Positions 1 through 8,849 of a stretch of 64,000 nucleotides of DNA are shown in pieces. The notes beneath the pieces are model-generated. The model was not told the origin of the DNA, made no database searches, and saw nothing but the letters and a program-made list of their open reading frames with translations. Origin of the DNA: Oceanospirillum sp048265165 (GTDB lineage Bacteria; Pseudomonadota; Gammaproteobacteria; Pseudomonadales; Halomonadaceae); NCBI RefSeq assembly GCF_048265165.1, contig NZ_JBLXCD010000010.1:1-64000 (forward strand), in the 5' to 3' direction. How positions within the stretch are numbered: position 1 is the stretch's first letter; every line of letters begins with the position of its first letter. Both the position numbers and the translations under genes were made by a program.

Positions 1-656
1 TGGCTTTTCTGTAAGAAGTGATCCACCTTCTTGGCTGCTTTATCTAACGTGAGTATTGTTTTGGCTTTGCGGATATCACGATCCAGTTCGTCTTCACTTT
101 CCCAGCGGTCTTTGTCCTGATGTTCACTCAGGTGATGGCGGATCAGGCGTTTGAGTTTCTGGCGTTTCTGTTCCAGTTCTTTAAAGGTGCCCGACCATTC
201 CTTAGCCGCATTGGAGCGCATTTTACAGCCATCAATGGCAAAGAGTTCATGGCCTAAAAGCCCCTGCTGATCACAGATCAGCAGCACCTGTTCAAACAGA
301 TCTTCAATGGCTTGGGGCTGGCTGCTGACAAAATGAGCAAGGGTGCTGAAGTGCGGGACGGTATCGCAAGACAGGGCTTTAAAGATGATATTGGTTTCGC
401 AACACCACTGAATCTCACGGCTGGAGGTGATGCCTTTGGAATAAGCAAACAGGATGATTTTCAGCAAAATAGCGGGATCGTAGGCTGGGCGACCTTCGCT
501 ATCATTCTTATAAGGCTGATGAAACGCTGAAAGATCCAGCTTTTCAGAAACGAGGTGGTGCAGAGCATGCTCAAAAGTACCGGGCTGCAACTGATCCTGA
601 TAATTGATCACCACCATCGACGTTTGGTTGTAGTCGTAGTGCTTGAATCGAGCCAT
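1..656 (-). mobile_element. IS1182-like transposase, N-terminal part, cut by window edge
   Basis: An open frame runs from an ATG at 654-656 leftward off the window. A strong AGGAGG ribosome site lies just upstream of the start. The visible protein (about 218 residues) begins MARFKHYDYNQTSMVV and contains the N-terminal DUF772-type block typical of IS1182/IS5-group transposases: a YDP-A-LLKI-L-FAYSKG stretch, an SSREI-W-CCETNI stretch and a TLAHFV segment, then an AIDGCKM-SNAAKEWSG stretch that usually includes the first catalytic Asp. The remaining DDE residues lie outside the window, so it cannot be said whether the copy is intact. The right end of the element is probably near 700-725, where a TTTTTCTACAGCCTGAACG string occurs; no inverted partner is visible here. 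Confidence 0.85.
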
Positions 657-807
657 CACCGCCTCCTGCGTTTCAAAACCCGATCAGAGCATAGTTCGGG
701 AGGTTTTTCTACAGCCTGAACGCTTTGCTAAGCGGCAATAAAATTGTTGGCTAAAATAGCGAGGAACGAGCAAAAGCCAACTGTTTTTTGTCCGTTTAAG
801 TAACTTG

Positions 808-1410
808 TTATAGTTCTAACAATCGTTTAGCCGAATCATTTATTTTTTGTTCTTGTAGTAGTTCTGAGCCTACGTTGTACTTCACTATTTCGTTATATGC
901 TAATGATGAAATAAATACACTAAACTTTAGCACTGAAAGTATTTCTTGCTCATCACGGATATTAGTTAATGTGTCCTCTGTGTATTGCCTTGCAATGCTT
1001 TGTATTCCACCGTGAGTAAAATCATGAAGGTTTGGCATTAATGTCCCTAAAGTTGTTTCAAGATAGGCATTACTTTTGAATTCAGGCACAGCGTTATCAA
1101 CTTCTTTTATAAGAACTTCTATTCTCTTGGGCATATGCATTTTCGTTAGGTCTATCTCAATATCACTATCTTCACAACAATATTTCACCCACATAGCTCG
1201 TAAATAATTATCTAAGCTAGGCCTGATTAACGCGTACATAGATGTTGTCATATATTCTTTATTTAAAAACGTAATAGCAATCGAATGGTCTATAGCAGAA
1301 GATAATAGTGGAATATAGATACGATTTTTATGACCTAAAGTAAACTCAAACTTGTTTAAGTCTTGGTGTATCAGTTTATAGAATTCAATAAATTGAGTTG
1401 AAATATTCAA
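808..1410 (-). CDS. Hypothetical protein, possibly DUF6988-like
   Basis: A 200-residue soluble, mostly helical protein without signal peptide or clear membrane segment. The pattern of a hydrophobic helix (LLSSAIDHSIAITFL), a polar RPSLDNYLRAMWVKYC helix and a later HDFTHGG motif recalls the DUF6988 family of small proteins of unknown function; I assign this from memory of the motif and am not sure. The gene is clearly more AT-rich than everything to its right, and it sits beside an insertion sequence, which suggests recent transfer. No operon partner is visible. Function unknown. Confidence 0.6.
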   Translation of the reverse strand: MNISTQFIEFYKLIHQDLNKFEFTLGHKNRIYIPLLSSAIDHSIAITFLNKEYMTTSMYALIRPSLDNYLRAMWVKYCCEDSDIEIDLTKMHMPKRIEVLIKEVDNAVPEFKSNAYLETTLGTLMPNLHDFTHGGIQSIARQYTEDTLTNIRDEQEILSVLKFSVFISSLAYNEIVKYNVGSELLQEQKINDSAKRLLEL

Positions 1411-1898
1411 GTTTAACTCCTGAGCTATAACATTTTAATCATAGGCATGCTCGTTTCGCCGGTTTCAATATACCGGCCTAAAAGCAAAGAAGTGTTTGAT
1501 TAGAAAGGAAAAATCCATTTTCTGATCTGACTGCTTTCCTGCTAAACGCGTATGCGCATATACGCCAATAACCGTGCGCCTGTTATTGCCGCGCCCGTTC
1601 CTATAATTCATTGAATTTACAGCTTATCCAATTTCTTCGCACCGGTAAACTGAGCATTAAGTCGGACAAACTAAGCATGATTTTCAGTAAACCCGAAAAT
1701 ATACTGTATATTTAGCCATGTATTATAATTATCCTTTCCAGCCAGCCATGCCGTACTTGCCGGTTAGATCGATAGGCATTCCCACGTAGAACATGGGAAC
1801 GAGTTGTGTCCTGAGTACCCATCACCCTGCCTGTCATCGACTTACCCGCTTTCCCCGTACAACCCCTGACACTCTTTTTAACTGCAGGCGGTACATCT
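1411..1898. other. Gene-free stretch with one REP-like palindrome
   Basis: No convincing coding frame is seen between the AT-rich gene and the DUF6435 gene. The only structure I can support is a REP-like hairpin at 1776-1804 (separate entry). A CTGTATAT string near 1704 is not a full LexA box. Confidence 0.5.
1776..1804. repeat. REP-like palindromic repeat, copy 1
   Basis: Reads GCATTCCCACGTAGAACATG then GGAACGAGT. The CCCACG / CATGGG arms can fold around a short loop. The same unit recurs at 2088-2117 and 2162-2190, always ending in GGAAYGAGT. Similar CCCACGC-N-GCGTGGGAACGAG hairpins are dispersed in many gammaproteobacteria. Confidence 0.7.
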
Positions 1899-2078
1899 AT
1901 GTTTTCTCTCTTTAAGTCTGACCCGACCAAGAAATTGAAAAAGGAATACGCGGCTAAGCTGGAGCAGGCGATGCTGGCTCAGCGTAATGGCGATATTAAA
2001 AGTTATTCGTTTCTGACGGAGGAGGCTGAGGCGATCTACAAACAGATTACGGCGCTGGAGGCGGAGGAATTCAAGTAA
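1899..2078 (+). CDS. DUF6435 family small protein
   Basis: A 59-residue charged protein starting MFSLFKSDPTKKLKKEYAAK and continuing with an AMLAQRNGDIKSYSFLTEEAEAIYKQI helix pair. The MFSLFK-DPTKKL start and the AQRNGDI-YS-LT-EAE-IY core match the DUF6435 family, a widespread short protein of unknown function in marine gammaproteobacteria; the length is normal. It is predicted to be a cytoplasmic helical hairpin. A weak GCAGGCGG ribosome site precedes the ATG. The gene stands alone between two REP-like hairpins, with no operon partner. Confidence 0.85.
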   Translation: MFSLFKSDPTKKLKKEYAAKLEQAMLAQRNGDIKSYSFLTEEAEAIYKQITALEAEEFK

Positions 2079-2087
2079 GGGCGGTAT

Positions 2088-2117
2088 GTATTACCACGTA
2101 GAACATGAGGAATGAGT
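2088..2117. repeat. REP-like palindromic repeat, copy 2 (diverged)
   Basis: GTATTACCACGTAGAACATG followed by AGGAATGAGT. Same unit as at 1776 and 2162, with mismatches in the right arm that weaken the hairpin. It starts ten bases after the stop codon of the DUF6435 gene. Confidence 0.65.
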
Positions 2118-2161
2118 CATTCCGGTGCTGGATGCCGCGCAATACAGTGTAAGACCGGTAT

Positions 2162-2224
2162 GCATTACCACGCGGAGCGTGGGAACGAGTCAAAACAGGC
2201 GACGGCCTAAAGGCCGATCTACAA
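2162..2224. repeat. REP-like repeat, copy 3, joined to a second palindrome family
   Basis: GCATTACCACGCGGAGCGTG followed by GGAACGAGT (2162-2190) is the best-formed copy. It is followed at about 2196-2224 by GGCGACGGCCTAAAGGCCGA and TCTACA, an inverted repeat around CCTAAAGG. A near copy of this second palindrome, CGACGCCCTAAAGGGCGACC then TACAG, occurs at about 10397-10421 after puuC, so it is a dispersed family. Confidence 0.7.
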
Positions 2225-2250
2225 AAAAGCCCCGATCGGTCAACCGGGGC
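2222..2250 (-). terminator. Rho-independent terminator of the aminotransferase-mmsA operon
   Basis: Read on the minus strand: GCCCCG, a ten-base loop, CGGGGC, then a run of T residues. It lies 56 bases after the mmsA stop codon and suits the end of the minus-strand operon. Confidence 0.85.
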
Positions 2251-2305
2251 AACAAGCATCAAAAGGTGCACTTTTTACGGTGCGTAGAGAGGTAAGGACT
2301 GTCGA

Positions 2306-3811
2306 TCAGCTCGGGAAGGCGAAGCTGACGCCTTCACGTACGCCGCTGGAAGGCCAGCGTTGGGTGATGGTTTTGCGTTTGGTGTAGAAACGAACACCAT
2401 CCGGGCCGTAGGCGTGCAGATCTCCAAACAGGGAGCGTTTCCAGCCGCCGAAGCTGTGGTACGCAACCGGCACCGGCAGGGGTACATTGATACCCACCAT
2501 GCCCACTTCGATCATATCGGAGAAGTAACGAGCGGCTTCACCGTCGCGGGTGAAGATGCAGGTGCCGTTGCCGTATTCGTGATCATTGATCAGCTGCATC
2601 GCTTCTTCCATAGTGTTGACGCGCACTACTTGCAGCACGGGGCCGAAGATCTCTTCTTTATAGCTAACCATCTCCGGTGTTACACGGTCGATCAGGGTTG
2701 CGCCCACAAAGAAGCCGTTGTCGTAACCGGCTACCTGAGGTTCGCGGCCATCAACCACAACGGTTGCGCCATCTTTTTCAGAGCTGGAGATATAACCGAC
2801 TACTTTGTCCCGATGTGCAGCGGTAATCACTGGGCCAAAGTCATTACTTTGATCTGAAAATGCGCCGACTTTCAGCGGTTTCATCGCTTCCTGCAGTTTG
2901 CTGACCAGTGCATCAGCGGCCTGATCACCCACGGCAACAGCCACAGACAAGGCCATGCAACGCTCACCGGAGGAGCCAAAAGCCGCACCCAACAGCTGGT
3001 TAACGGCGTTATCCATATCCGCATCCGGCATCACAATAGCGTGGTTTTTCGCGCCGCCTAACGCCTGACAACGTTTACCGTTGGCATTAGCGGTGGCGTA
3101 GATATATTCCGCAATCGGTGTGGAGCCCACAAAGCTAACCGCCTTGATGCGCTTATCGGTCAGCAGGGTATCCACCGCTTCTTTGTCGCCGTTGACCACG
3201 TTCAGTACGCCTTCCGGCAGACCTGCTTCGTGCAATAGCTGTGCAATATAAAGCGTTGAGGATGGATCACGCTCAGAGGGCTTCAGCACAAAGGTGTTAC
3301 CGCAGGCGATGGCCAAGGGGAACATCCACATCGGCACCATGGCCGGGAAGTTAAACGGGGTGATACCGGCAACAACACCTAGTGGCTGGAATTCGCTCCA
3401 AGAGTCGATATTCGGGCCAACGTTTTTGCTGTACTCGCCTTTTAGTAATTCAGGGATACCGCAGGCAAACTCAACGTTTTCGATACCCCGTTGCAGTTCA
3501 CCCATAGCATCATGGGCGATCTTGCCGTGCTCTTCACCAACCATGGCACAAATCTTATCCGCGTTCTCTTCCAGCAGCTGCTTAAAGCGGAACATCACAC
3601 GGGCACGTTTCAACGGTGGTGTTTGTCGCCATGCAGGATAAGCCGCCTGTGCAGTGGCTATCGCCTCTTCAACGGTGGCCTTTGAAGCCAGACCCACTTG
3701 CTTGCTGATTGCACCGGTTGAAGGGTTGTAAACCGGCTGGCTGCGCTCGGCGTCCTGCACAATTTTGCCGTTGATCAGGTGGCCAATGGTTGTATCTGAT
3801 GTCGTTGTCAT
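2306..3811 (-). CDS. mmsA: CoA-acylating methylmalonate/malonate-semialdehyde dehydrogenase
   Basis: A 501-residue member of the aldehyde dehydrogenase superfamily, the normal MmsA length. The FNFPAMVPMWMFPLAIACGN motif and the SSGERCMA active site (nucleophile Cys285) identify the CoA-dependent MmsA branch rather than ordinary hydrolytic dehydrogenases. Such enzymes oxidise malonate- or methylmalonate-semialdehyde, with decarboxylation, to acetyl-CoA or propionyl-CoA using NAD. The start has a good AGGAGC ribosome site. The gene follows an omega-amino-acid aminotransferase by 45 bases on the same strand, so the pair most likely takes beta-alanine to malonate semialdehyde and then acetyl-CoA. 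Valine catabolism is the main alternative role. Confidence 0.93.
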   Translation of the reverse strand: MTTTSDTTIGHLINGKIVQDAERSQPVYNPSTGAISKQVGLASKATVEEAIATAQAAYPAWRQTPPLKRARVMFRFKQLLEENADKICAMVGEEHGKIAHDAMGELQRGIENVEFACGIPELLKGEYSKNVGPNIDSWSEFQPLGVVAGITPFNFPAMVPMWMFPLAIACGNTFVLKPSERDPSSTLYIAQLLHEAGLPEGVLNVVNGDKEAVDTLLTDKRIKAVSFVGSTPIAEYIYATANANGKRCQALGGAKNHAIVMPDADMDNAVNQLLGAAFGSSGERCMALSVAVAVGDQAADALVSKLQEAMKPLKVGAFSDQSNDFGPVITAAHRDKVVGYISSSEKDGATVVVDGREPQVAGYDNGFFVGATLIDRVTPEMVSYKEEIFGPVLQVVRVNTMEEAMQLINDHEYGNGTCIFTRDGEAARYFSDMIEVGMVGINVPLPVPVAYHSFGGWKRSLFGDLHAYGPDGVRFYTKRKTITQRWPSSGVREGVSFAFPS

Positions 3812-3856
3812 ATGGATTCGCTCCTGGTGCTTAAATTGGGTAAAGGTGCTGCTGTC

Positions 3857-5221
3857 TTAATCAACTTCGTTCAGAGATTCACCGATTGCGTTAATCACGC
3901 TGTCTATCTCATCGGTCTCAACGGTAAAGGGCATACCCAACTGCAGGGTGTCGCCGCCGTAACGCACATAAAAACCTTTTTCCCAACACTTCATAGCCAC
4001 CTGATAAGGGCGCAGAGCCGGTTCACCCGGTGCAGATTCCAGCGTGATACCGCCCGCTAAGCCATAGTTACGGATATCCGTAATATGGCGCGAACCTTTA
4101 AGGCTGTGCAATATCTCTTCAAATTTAGGTGACATCTGCTTAACACGCGGAATCAGCTGATCTTTTTCCAGAATATCCAAAGAGGCTAAACCTGCGGCAC
4201 AGGCCAGCGGATGTGCCGAATAGGTATAACCGTGTGGCAGTTCGATCATATAATCATTGCCACCGTTATCCATAAAGGTGTCGTAGATCTCCTGTTTGGC
4301 GATGACGCCGCCCATAGGAACAACACCGTTGGTGATCTGCTTAGCCACAATCATAAGGTCAGGCGTTACACCAAACTCTTCCGCACCGGAGTAAGAACCC
4401 ATACGGCCAAAGCCGGTGATCACTTCATCAAAAATCAGCAGTAAGTTGTGCTTATCGCATAGCTCGCGCAGGCGCTTGAGGTAGCCTTTTGGCGGTGGAA
4501 TCACGCCAATAGAACCCGCCATGGGCTCCACAATAACCCCAGCTACATTAGAGGCATCACTTACCGCAAGCAGCTCTTCCAGATAGTCCGCCAGGTGCGC
4601 GCCATCATCCGGCATACCCTGCACAAACTTATTATCCGGTAACATCGTATGGGGCAGATGCACCGCATCAATACCCTGACCATACAGCACACGGTTCGGG
4701 CCGATGCCGCCCACACTGATACCGCCAAAGTTCACCCCGTGATAGCCCTTGGCACGGCCAATAAAGCGGGTTTTAGTGCCCTGACCTTTTTTACGCCAAT
4801 AAGCCCGGGCCATTTTCAGCGCTGTTTCAACCGCTTCAGAACCTGAGCCGGTAAAGAAAACACGGCTTAGCTCATCCGGCATAAGATCCGTTATGCGCTC
4901 AGCAAGCTGGAAAGATTTAGGATGGCCATACTGAAAGGCAGGGGCATAATCTAACTGTTTTACCTGCTGGCTAACCGCTTCAACAATCTCAGGGCGGGCA
5001 TGACCGGCACCACAGTTCCAAAGACCCGATAGACCGTCAAAAATCTTGCGACCATCCGCATCGGTGTAATAATGGCCTTCAGCTGAAACCAGTAAACGTG
5101 GATCTTTTTTAAACTCTCGGTTACTGGAGAAAGGCATCCAGTGGGCATCCAGTTGTGACTGGGTTAAATCACAGTTCGCCATGCGCTGTTCTTTTTGCTT
5201 CAGGCTATCGTTAGAAGGCAT
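3857..5221 (-). CDS. Omega-amino acid:pyruvate (beta-alanine) aminotransferase
   Basis: A 454-residue class III PLP aminotransferase. GSGSEAVETALKMARAYWR binds the cofactor phosphate, FDEVITGFGRMG carries the PLP-pyridine Asp, and IVAKQITNG carries the Schiff-base Lys (about residue 294). The N-terminal DAHWMPFSSNREFKKDPRL block, with the WMPFS-NR-FK signature, is typical of beta-alanine/omega-amino-acid:pyruvate transaminases. The first gene of a two-gene operon with mmsA, it supplies the semialdehyde substrate. A second ATG (MANCDLTQSQL, 14 codons in) could also be the start. It is divergent from a LysR gene that probably controls it. Confidence 0.92.
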   Translation of the reverse strand: MPSNDSLKQKEQRMANCDLTQSQLDAHWMPFSSNREFKKDPRLLVSAEGHYYTDADGRKIFDGLSGLWNCGAGHARPEIVEAVSQQVKQLDYAPAFQYGHPKSFQLAERITDLMPDELSRVFFTGSGSEAVETALKMARAYWRKKGQGTKTRFIGRAKGYHGVNFGGISVGGIGPNRVLYGQGIDAVHLPHTMLPDNKFVQGMPDDGAHLADYLEELLAVSDASNVAGVIVEPMAGSIGVIPPPKGYLKRLRELCDKHNLLLIFDEVITGFGRMGSYSGAEEFGVTPDLMIVAKQITNGVVPMGGVIAKQEIYDTFMDNGGNDYMIELPHGYTYSAHPLACAAGLASLDILEKDQLIPRVKQMSPKFEEILHSLKGSRHITDIRNYGLAGGITLESAPGEPALRPYQVAMKCWEKGFYVRYGGDTLQLGMPFTVETDEIDSVINAIGESLNEVD

Positions 5222-5397
5222 ATCACACCTCGGTAAAAATGACTGTTGGATTCCTCTGCCTGCATAGGGTTGGATTATTGACTAACCGCCGCTTCGGCTA
5301 AACCCTGTGAACAGACAGGTGGTAACGGGTAACACCTTGATCGTCTCTTTATTATCAGCCGTTTTTTAGTTTATTAAATCCCAACATATTTACTCTG

Positions 5398-5417
5398 AGT
5401 TAACTTTTTAGTTAACT
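5398..5417. promoter_or_regulatory. Perfect inverted repeat in LysR / aminotransferase divergent region
   Basis: AGTTAAC, six bases (TTTTTA), GTTAACT: two seven-base arms 53 bases before the LysR start and 177 bases before the aminotransferase start. Position and symmetry suit a LysR-type binding site, though it does not match the simplest T-N11-A form. Confidence 0.55.
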
Positions 5418-5469
5418 AATAGCTCCGCGCCTGTTCTGATATCCAGAAGCGCTGCAATAGAGATCAGCT

Positions 5470-6399
5470 ATGAGCCAGAAAGATAACTTCCTACCTCGCC
5501 AGATCGGCGATGCTCATATTCGCCTGTTACGTATTTTTAAGGTGGTCGTGGAATCCGGTGGCTTTGCCGCTGCCGAAGTACAGCTGAATATCAGCCGGCC
5601 AGCGATCAGTCAGGCGGTTACGGAACTGGAAAGCCTGATTAATGCCCGTTTGTGTCATCGGGGGCGCTCCGGTTTTTCCGTCACCGAGGAGGGCGAGATC
5701 GTCTATCAGGCAACGCTGCAGTTGTTAACGGGGCTGGAGGATTTCCGCAGTCAGATCAATGCCATTAACCGGGATCTGAAGGGTGAACTGAATATCGGCA
5801 TCACCGACAACATGGTGACGGTGCCACAAATGAGAATTACCCGGGCACTGGCCGCCTTAAAAGATCGGGGGCCGGAGGTGGTGATCAATATCCGTATGAT
5901 CCCGCCCAATGATATTGAAAGCGCCGTGCTGGATGGCAGCCTGCATATTGGCGTAGTACCGGATCTGCGCACGCTGCCCGGCATTGAGTATCAACCTCTG
6001 TATCAGGAGCAATCCCTGCTCTATTGCAGCTACCAGCACCCTTTGTATCCGCAGGATGATCGTCGCTTGAGTGATAAAAAGCTGGTGGATTATGATGCGG
6101 TGCTGCCCGCCTACGCCCAGGCGGCTCAGATTAAAAAGCAGCAGATGATTTTAAAAGCCAGCGCCAGCTCCACGGATCGAGAGGGCATCGCTTTTTTGAT
6201 TTTGAGTGGTCGTTATATCGGTTTTCTGCCCACGCACTACGCCCAACGCTGGGTTACTGAAGGCCGGTTACGGCCACTGCAACCGGAGAAACGCTTTTTT
6301 CATACTCACTACAGCGCCATTACCCGAAAAGGGGCACGGCCGAATCAGATTCTTTCTGCGTATCTGGAAGAGCTGGCGAAAACGGCAGATGAGGAATAA
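5470..6399 (+). CDS. LysR-family transcriptional regulator
   Basis: 309 residues. An N-terminal winged helix-turn-helix (about residues 17-76: RLLRIFKVVVESGGFAAAEV, then ISRPAISQAVTELE) is followed by a periplasmic-binding-type effector domain (GELNIGITDN onward), the standard LysR plan. It is transcribed away from the aminotransferase-mmsA operon, so it probably regulates that operon in response to an amino acid or semialdehyde; this is inferred from position only. The 3' end runs into the terminator of the convergent chemoreceptor gene. Confidence 0.93.
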   Translation: MSQKDNFLPRQIGDAHIRLLRIFKVVVESGGFAAAEVQLNISRPAISQAVTELESLINARLCHRGRSGFSVTEEGEIVYQATLQLLTGLEDFRSQINAINRDLKGELNIGITDNMVTVPQMRITRALAALKDRGPEVVINIRMIPPNDIESAVLDGSLHIGVVPDLRTLPGIEYQPLYQEQSLLYCSYQHPLYPQDDRRLSDKKLVDYDAVLPAYAQAAQIKKQQMILKASASSTDREGIAFLILSGRYIGFLPTHYAQRWVTEGRLRPLQPEKRFFHTHYSAITRKGARPNQILSAYLEELAKTADEE

Positions 6400-6400
6400 A

Positions 6401-6438
6401 AAAAAACTGGCCGTTTACTTTGACAAGTAACGGCCAGT
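6401..6438 (-). terminator. Rho-independent terminator of the chemoreceptor gene
   Basis: On the minus strand: ACTGGCCGTTACTT, loop, AAGTAAACGGCCAGT with one bulged base, then nine T residues that extend into the last codons of the convergent LysR gene. The plus strand lacks a T tract, so it mainly serves the minus-strand gene. Confidence 0.88.
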
Positions 6439-6476
6439 GATAACGTCCCTATCAAGGGGTTGCGTATTCGGGCGTT

Positions 6477-8420
6477 TTAAACTTTAAACTGAGAGATGAT
6501 TCGTCGCATATGCTCTGCACGCTGATTTAAAGTTTCCACTTCACGAATCTGACTCTGCGAACTGTTGTGTATCGTACTTGCCATATCCGAAATTGACTGG
6601 GCTGATTCATTAATACTGTTCACAACAGCAGCCTGCTCTTCCGTCGCCGCTGCAACCTGAATATTCCCTTCACTGATCATATCGAAACGATTACGGATTG
6701 AAGTCAGTGATGAAGAGGCTTCAACAGCTTGTTCTGCTAGAGCAGAACTACTTTTTGCGCCCTCTTCTGTGACCGCAAGTGATGCCGCGGCAGCCTCCTG
6801 TAGCTGTTCAATCTGAGTGCGAATCTTTTCGGTGGAATCCTGCGTCCGACTCGCCAGGGTGCGCACTTCATCTGCCACCACGGCAAAACCACGTCCCTGT
6901 TCACCGGCCCGGGCTGCTTCAATAGCGGCGTTAAGTGCCAGTAAATTTGTTTGTTCTGAGATACCACTGATAACATCAACCACAGAGTTAATTGAGTCGG
7001 CCTGATTGGCCAGTTCTGAGATCGACTTTTCACTACCGGTCATCGACTCGGCCAAATCCGTCATCGTTGCGGAAAGCTGAATTATCACATCATTGGTACT
7101 GTGCGTATCCTTTACCGCACTGGAGGTATCATTTGCAGTGGTCTGGGCAATCGATGAGACCTCACTGATGGTTTGTCCTATTTCAGTAATAGCCGTGGCA
7201 ACCATTTCAGTTTGCTGCTGCTGACTATCGGATAACTGTACCGATTCTTCTGCAATATTTTTTAGTTGCCCGACACCGGCACTGATCGCCTGCTCTGCCT
7301 GAGTAATCTCACGTACCAACTCGGCAAATTTACTGAGAATGGCATTAAAACCACTGGCCAGATAACCCAGTTCATTTCGGGCGCTGTCATCCAGTTTCAG
7401 GGTTAAATCACCACCCGATGCCGCCATACTGTTCAGCTTATCACCGACCCCGGTAATGCTTTTGCTAACACTGTGGGCAATATAATAAAAGACCAGTATG
7501 AATATCACCGCCAATACAATACCGGAGAAAATAGAATTGCTGACAACGCTATTCACCTGATCGGTTAGCTCAGCCTGAGGCAATACAGTCACCAGGCGCC
7601 AGCCAATACTCCCCAGTATGGTGGAAGCAACGTACATCTGCTGCCCTTCTAATTTGCCTTTACCAATACTGACCTCTTCAGCACTGTTTTTCATACTGGT
7701 GACCAGTGAACTGTCAAAGCCTAACTGGTCGATGGATTTGCCAATAAGGCTATTATCCGGGTGGGCAACGACCTGATTATCGGTATTCAGCAGAAACATA
7801 AAACCCGCCTCACCCACCTTGGCACTTTCAACAATGTTAATGATGGCAGAAACATCATAGCCAAGGCCCGCAACGCCTATCGCCTTACCATCTTCTCCTT
7901 TCACTAACACGTTGACATATACCGTGAGATTCTTGGTTGTTTCGTCAACTTGCATATTCAGGGCAACGTCTTTGCCTGATGCCAGCGAGTTATAAAACCA
8001 ACTATCCCTTGGCTCACTCCGTGACACTTGTTTAAAGAGCCCTTTATTGGTGTAGTAATTGTTGGACAAATCAGAAACGAAGAATGACATCGCTGCGCCA
8101 TTATTGCTCACGAAGCTCTGCAAATAATTCACCACAGATGCCGTCACCTCACTGGGTTCATCACCTTCTGACCATTGTTTGATAAACGTATTCTCAGCAA
8201 TGCTCCGCGACAAAATAATAGGCTCACTCAGCTGATACTCGATCTGCAGTTTGCCTTTATCCACAATACTGGGGAGTAGTTCTTTTTCAGTCAGGGTGTT
8301 GAACGTCGAAGAGAAGCCTGTGATATTGATGTAACTGATAATGCTGATAATCAATAAAAGGGCGAGAACCATAGAGCCAAGAAGAAGGGTTTTTAAATTG
8401 AGATTCTGAGGATTAACCAT
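6477..8420 (-). CDS. Methyl-accepting chemotaxis protein with dCache sensor
   Basis: About 647 residues. Order: a first membrane helix (about residues 11-35), a periplasmic double-Cache ligand domain (about 40-285, with an RDSWFY motif and a second GKAIGVAGLGYDVS half), a second membrane helix (about 290-315), HAMP, then the cytoplasmic signalling hairpin whose tip carries the EQTNLLALNAAIEAARAGE signature. It senses an external small molecule and signals to CheA. I chose the inner ATG (8418-8420) because GAGG lies nine bases before it; an ATG four codons upstream has no ribosome site. The location beside polyamine and beta-alanine genes suggests an amine or amino-acid ligand, but the ligand cannot be read from the sequence. 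Confidence 0.93.
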   Translation of the reverse strand: MVNPQNLNLKTLLLGSMVLALLLIISIISYINITGFSSTFNTLTEKELLPSIVDKGKLQIEYQLSEPIILSRSIAENTFIKQWSEGDEPSEVTASVVNYLQSFVSNNGAAMSFFVSDLSNNYYTNKGLFKQVSRSEPRDSWFYNSLASGKDVALNMQVDETTKNLTVYVNVLVKGEDGKAIGVAGLGYDVSAIINIVESAKVGEAGFMFLLNTDNQVVAHPDNSLIGKSIDQLGFDSSLVTSMKNSAEEVSIGKGKLEGQQMYVASTILGSIGWRLVTVLPQAELTDQVNSVVSNSIFSGIVLAVIFILVFYYIAHSVSKSITGVGDKLNSMAASGGDLTLKLDDSARNELGYLASGFNAILSKFAELVREITQAEQAISAGVGQLKNIAEESVQLSDSQQQQTEMVATAITEIGQTISEVSSIAQTTANDTSSAVKDTHSTNDVIIQLSATMTDLAESMTGSEKSISELANQADSINSVVDVISGISEQTNLLALNAAIEAARAGEQGRGFAVVADEVRTLASRTQDSTEKIRTQIEQLQEAAAASLAVTEEGAKSSSALAEQAVEASSSLTSIRNRFDMISEGNIQVAAATEEQAAVVNSINESAQSISDMASTIHNSSQSQIREVETLNQRAEHMRRIISQFKV

Positions 8421-8471
8421 AGTTAACCTCATTTGTGGGGGTCATCATATTTAATCGCCTTATGACGGTGA

Positions 8472-8517
8472 GGTTTGCAAGTCGCAAACCAATTATGTGG
8501 TTTGCAAGCCGCAAACC
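8472..8517. repeat. Two tandem 19-bp palindromes, GGTTTGC-N5-GCAAACC
   Basis: GGTTTGCAAGTCGCAAACC at 8472-8490 and GGTTTGCAAGCCGCAAACC at 8499-8517, repeated with a 27-base period and followed by AATTA in both. They lie 52-97 bases upstream of the chemoreceptor start. A duplicated operator or an upstream hairpin are both possible; no T tract follows, so a terminator is unlikely. Confidence 0.8.
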
Positions 8518-8849
8518 AATTAAATATTCCTCCCTGATCACAGTAGACTGCTACTGTATTTATCCCTTGCACTTTTTAGTTATCTCATGATTGTTATAAT
8601 TAGTATATAAAGAATTTATATATTACTGCCCACCATCGAAGCTATAACCAAAGACCTTTTTTCCCATTGTCCGACTTAATACCTATCCGGTGATATATCC
8701 GGTCACCTTTCTTCAGCGCACACTTGACGGCAGGATAAAACACAACGCAAAATCCGAACAATGATTCGCATTATCTAATCTGCGTTCTCAAAAGCTTTCA
8801 ACAAATAAGAACACTCGCATCCCGAGAAAAAGCATAGCAGGATAAAAAT

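Noticed and set aside
1698..1720. Possible LexA box (ATACTGTATATTTAGC)
   Set aside because: Only one CTG half is present; the CAG partner expected ten bases later is missing.
8472..8517. Start of a CRISPR array
   Set aside because: There are only two units with eight-base gaps, each unit is itself a palindrome, and no cas gene is near.
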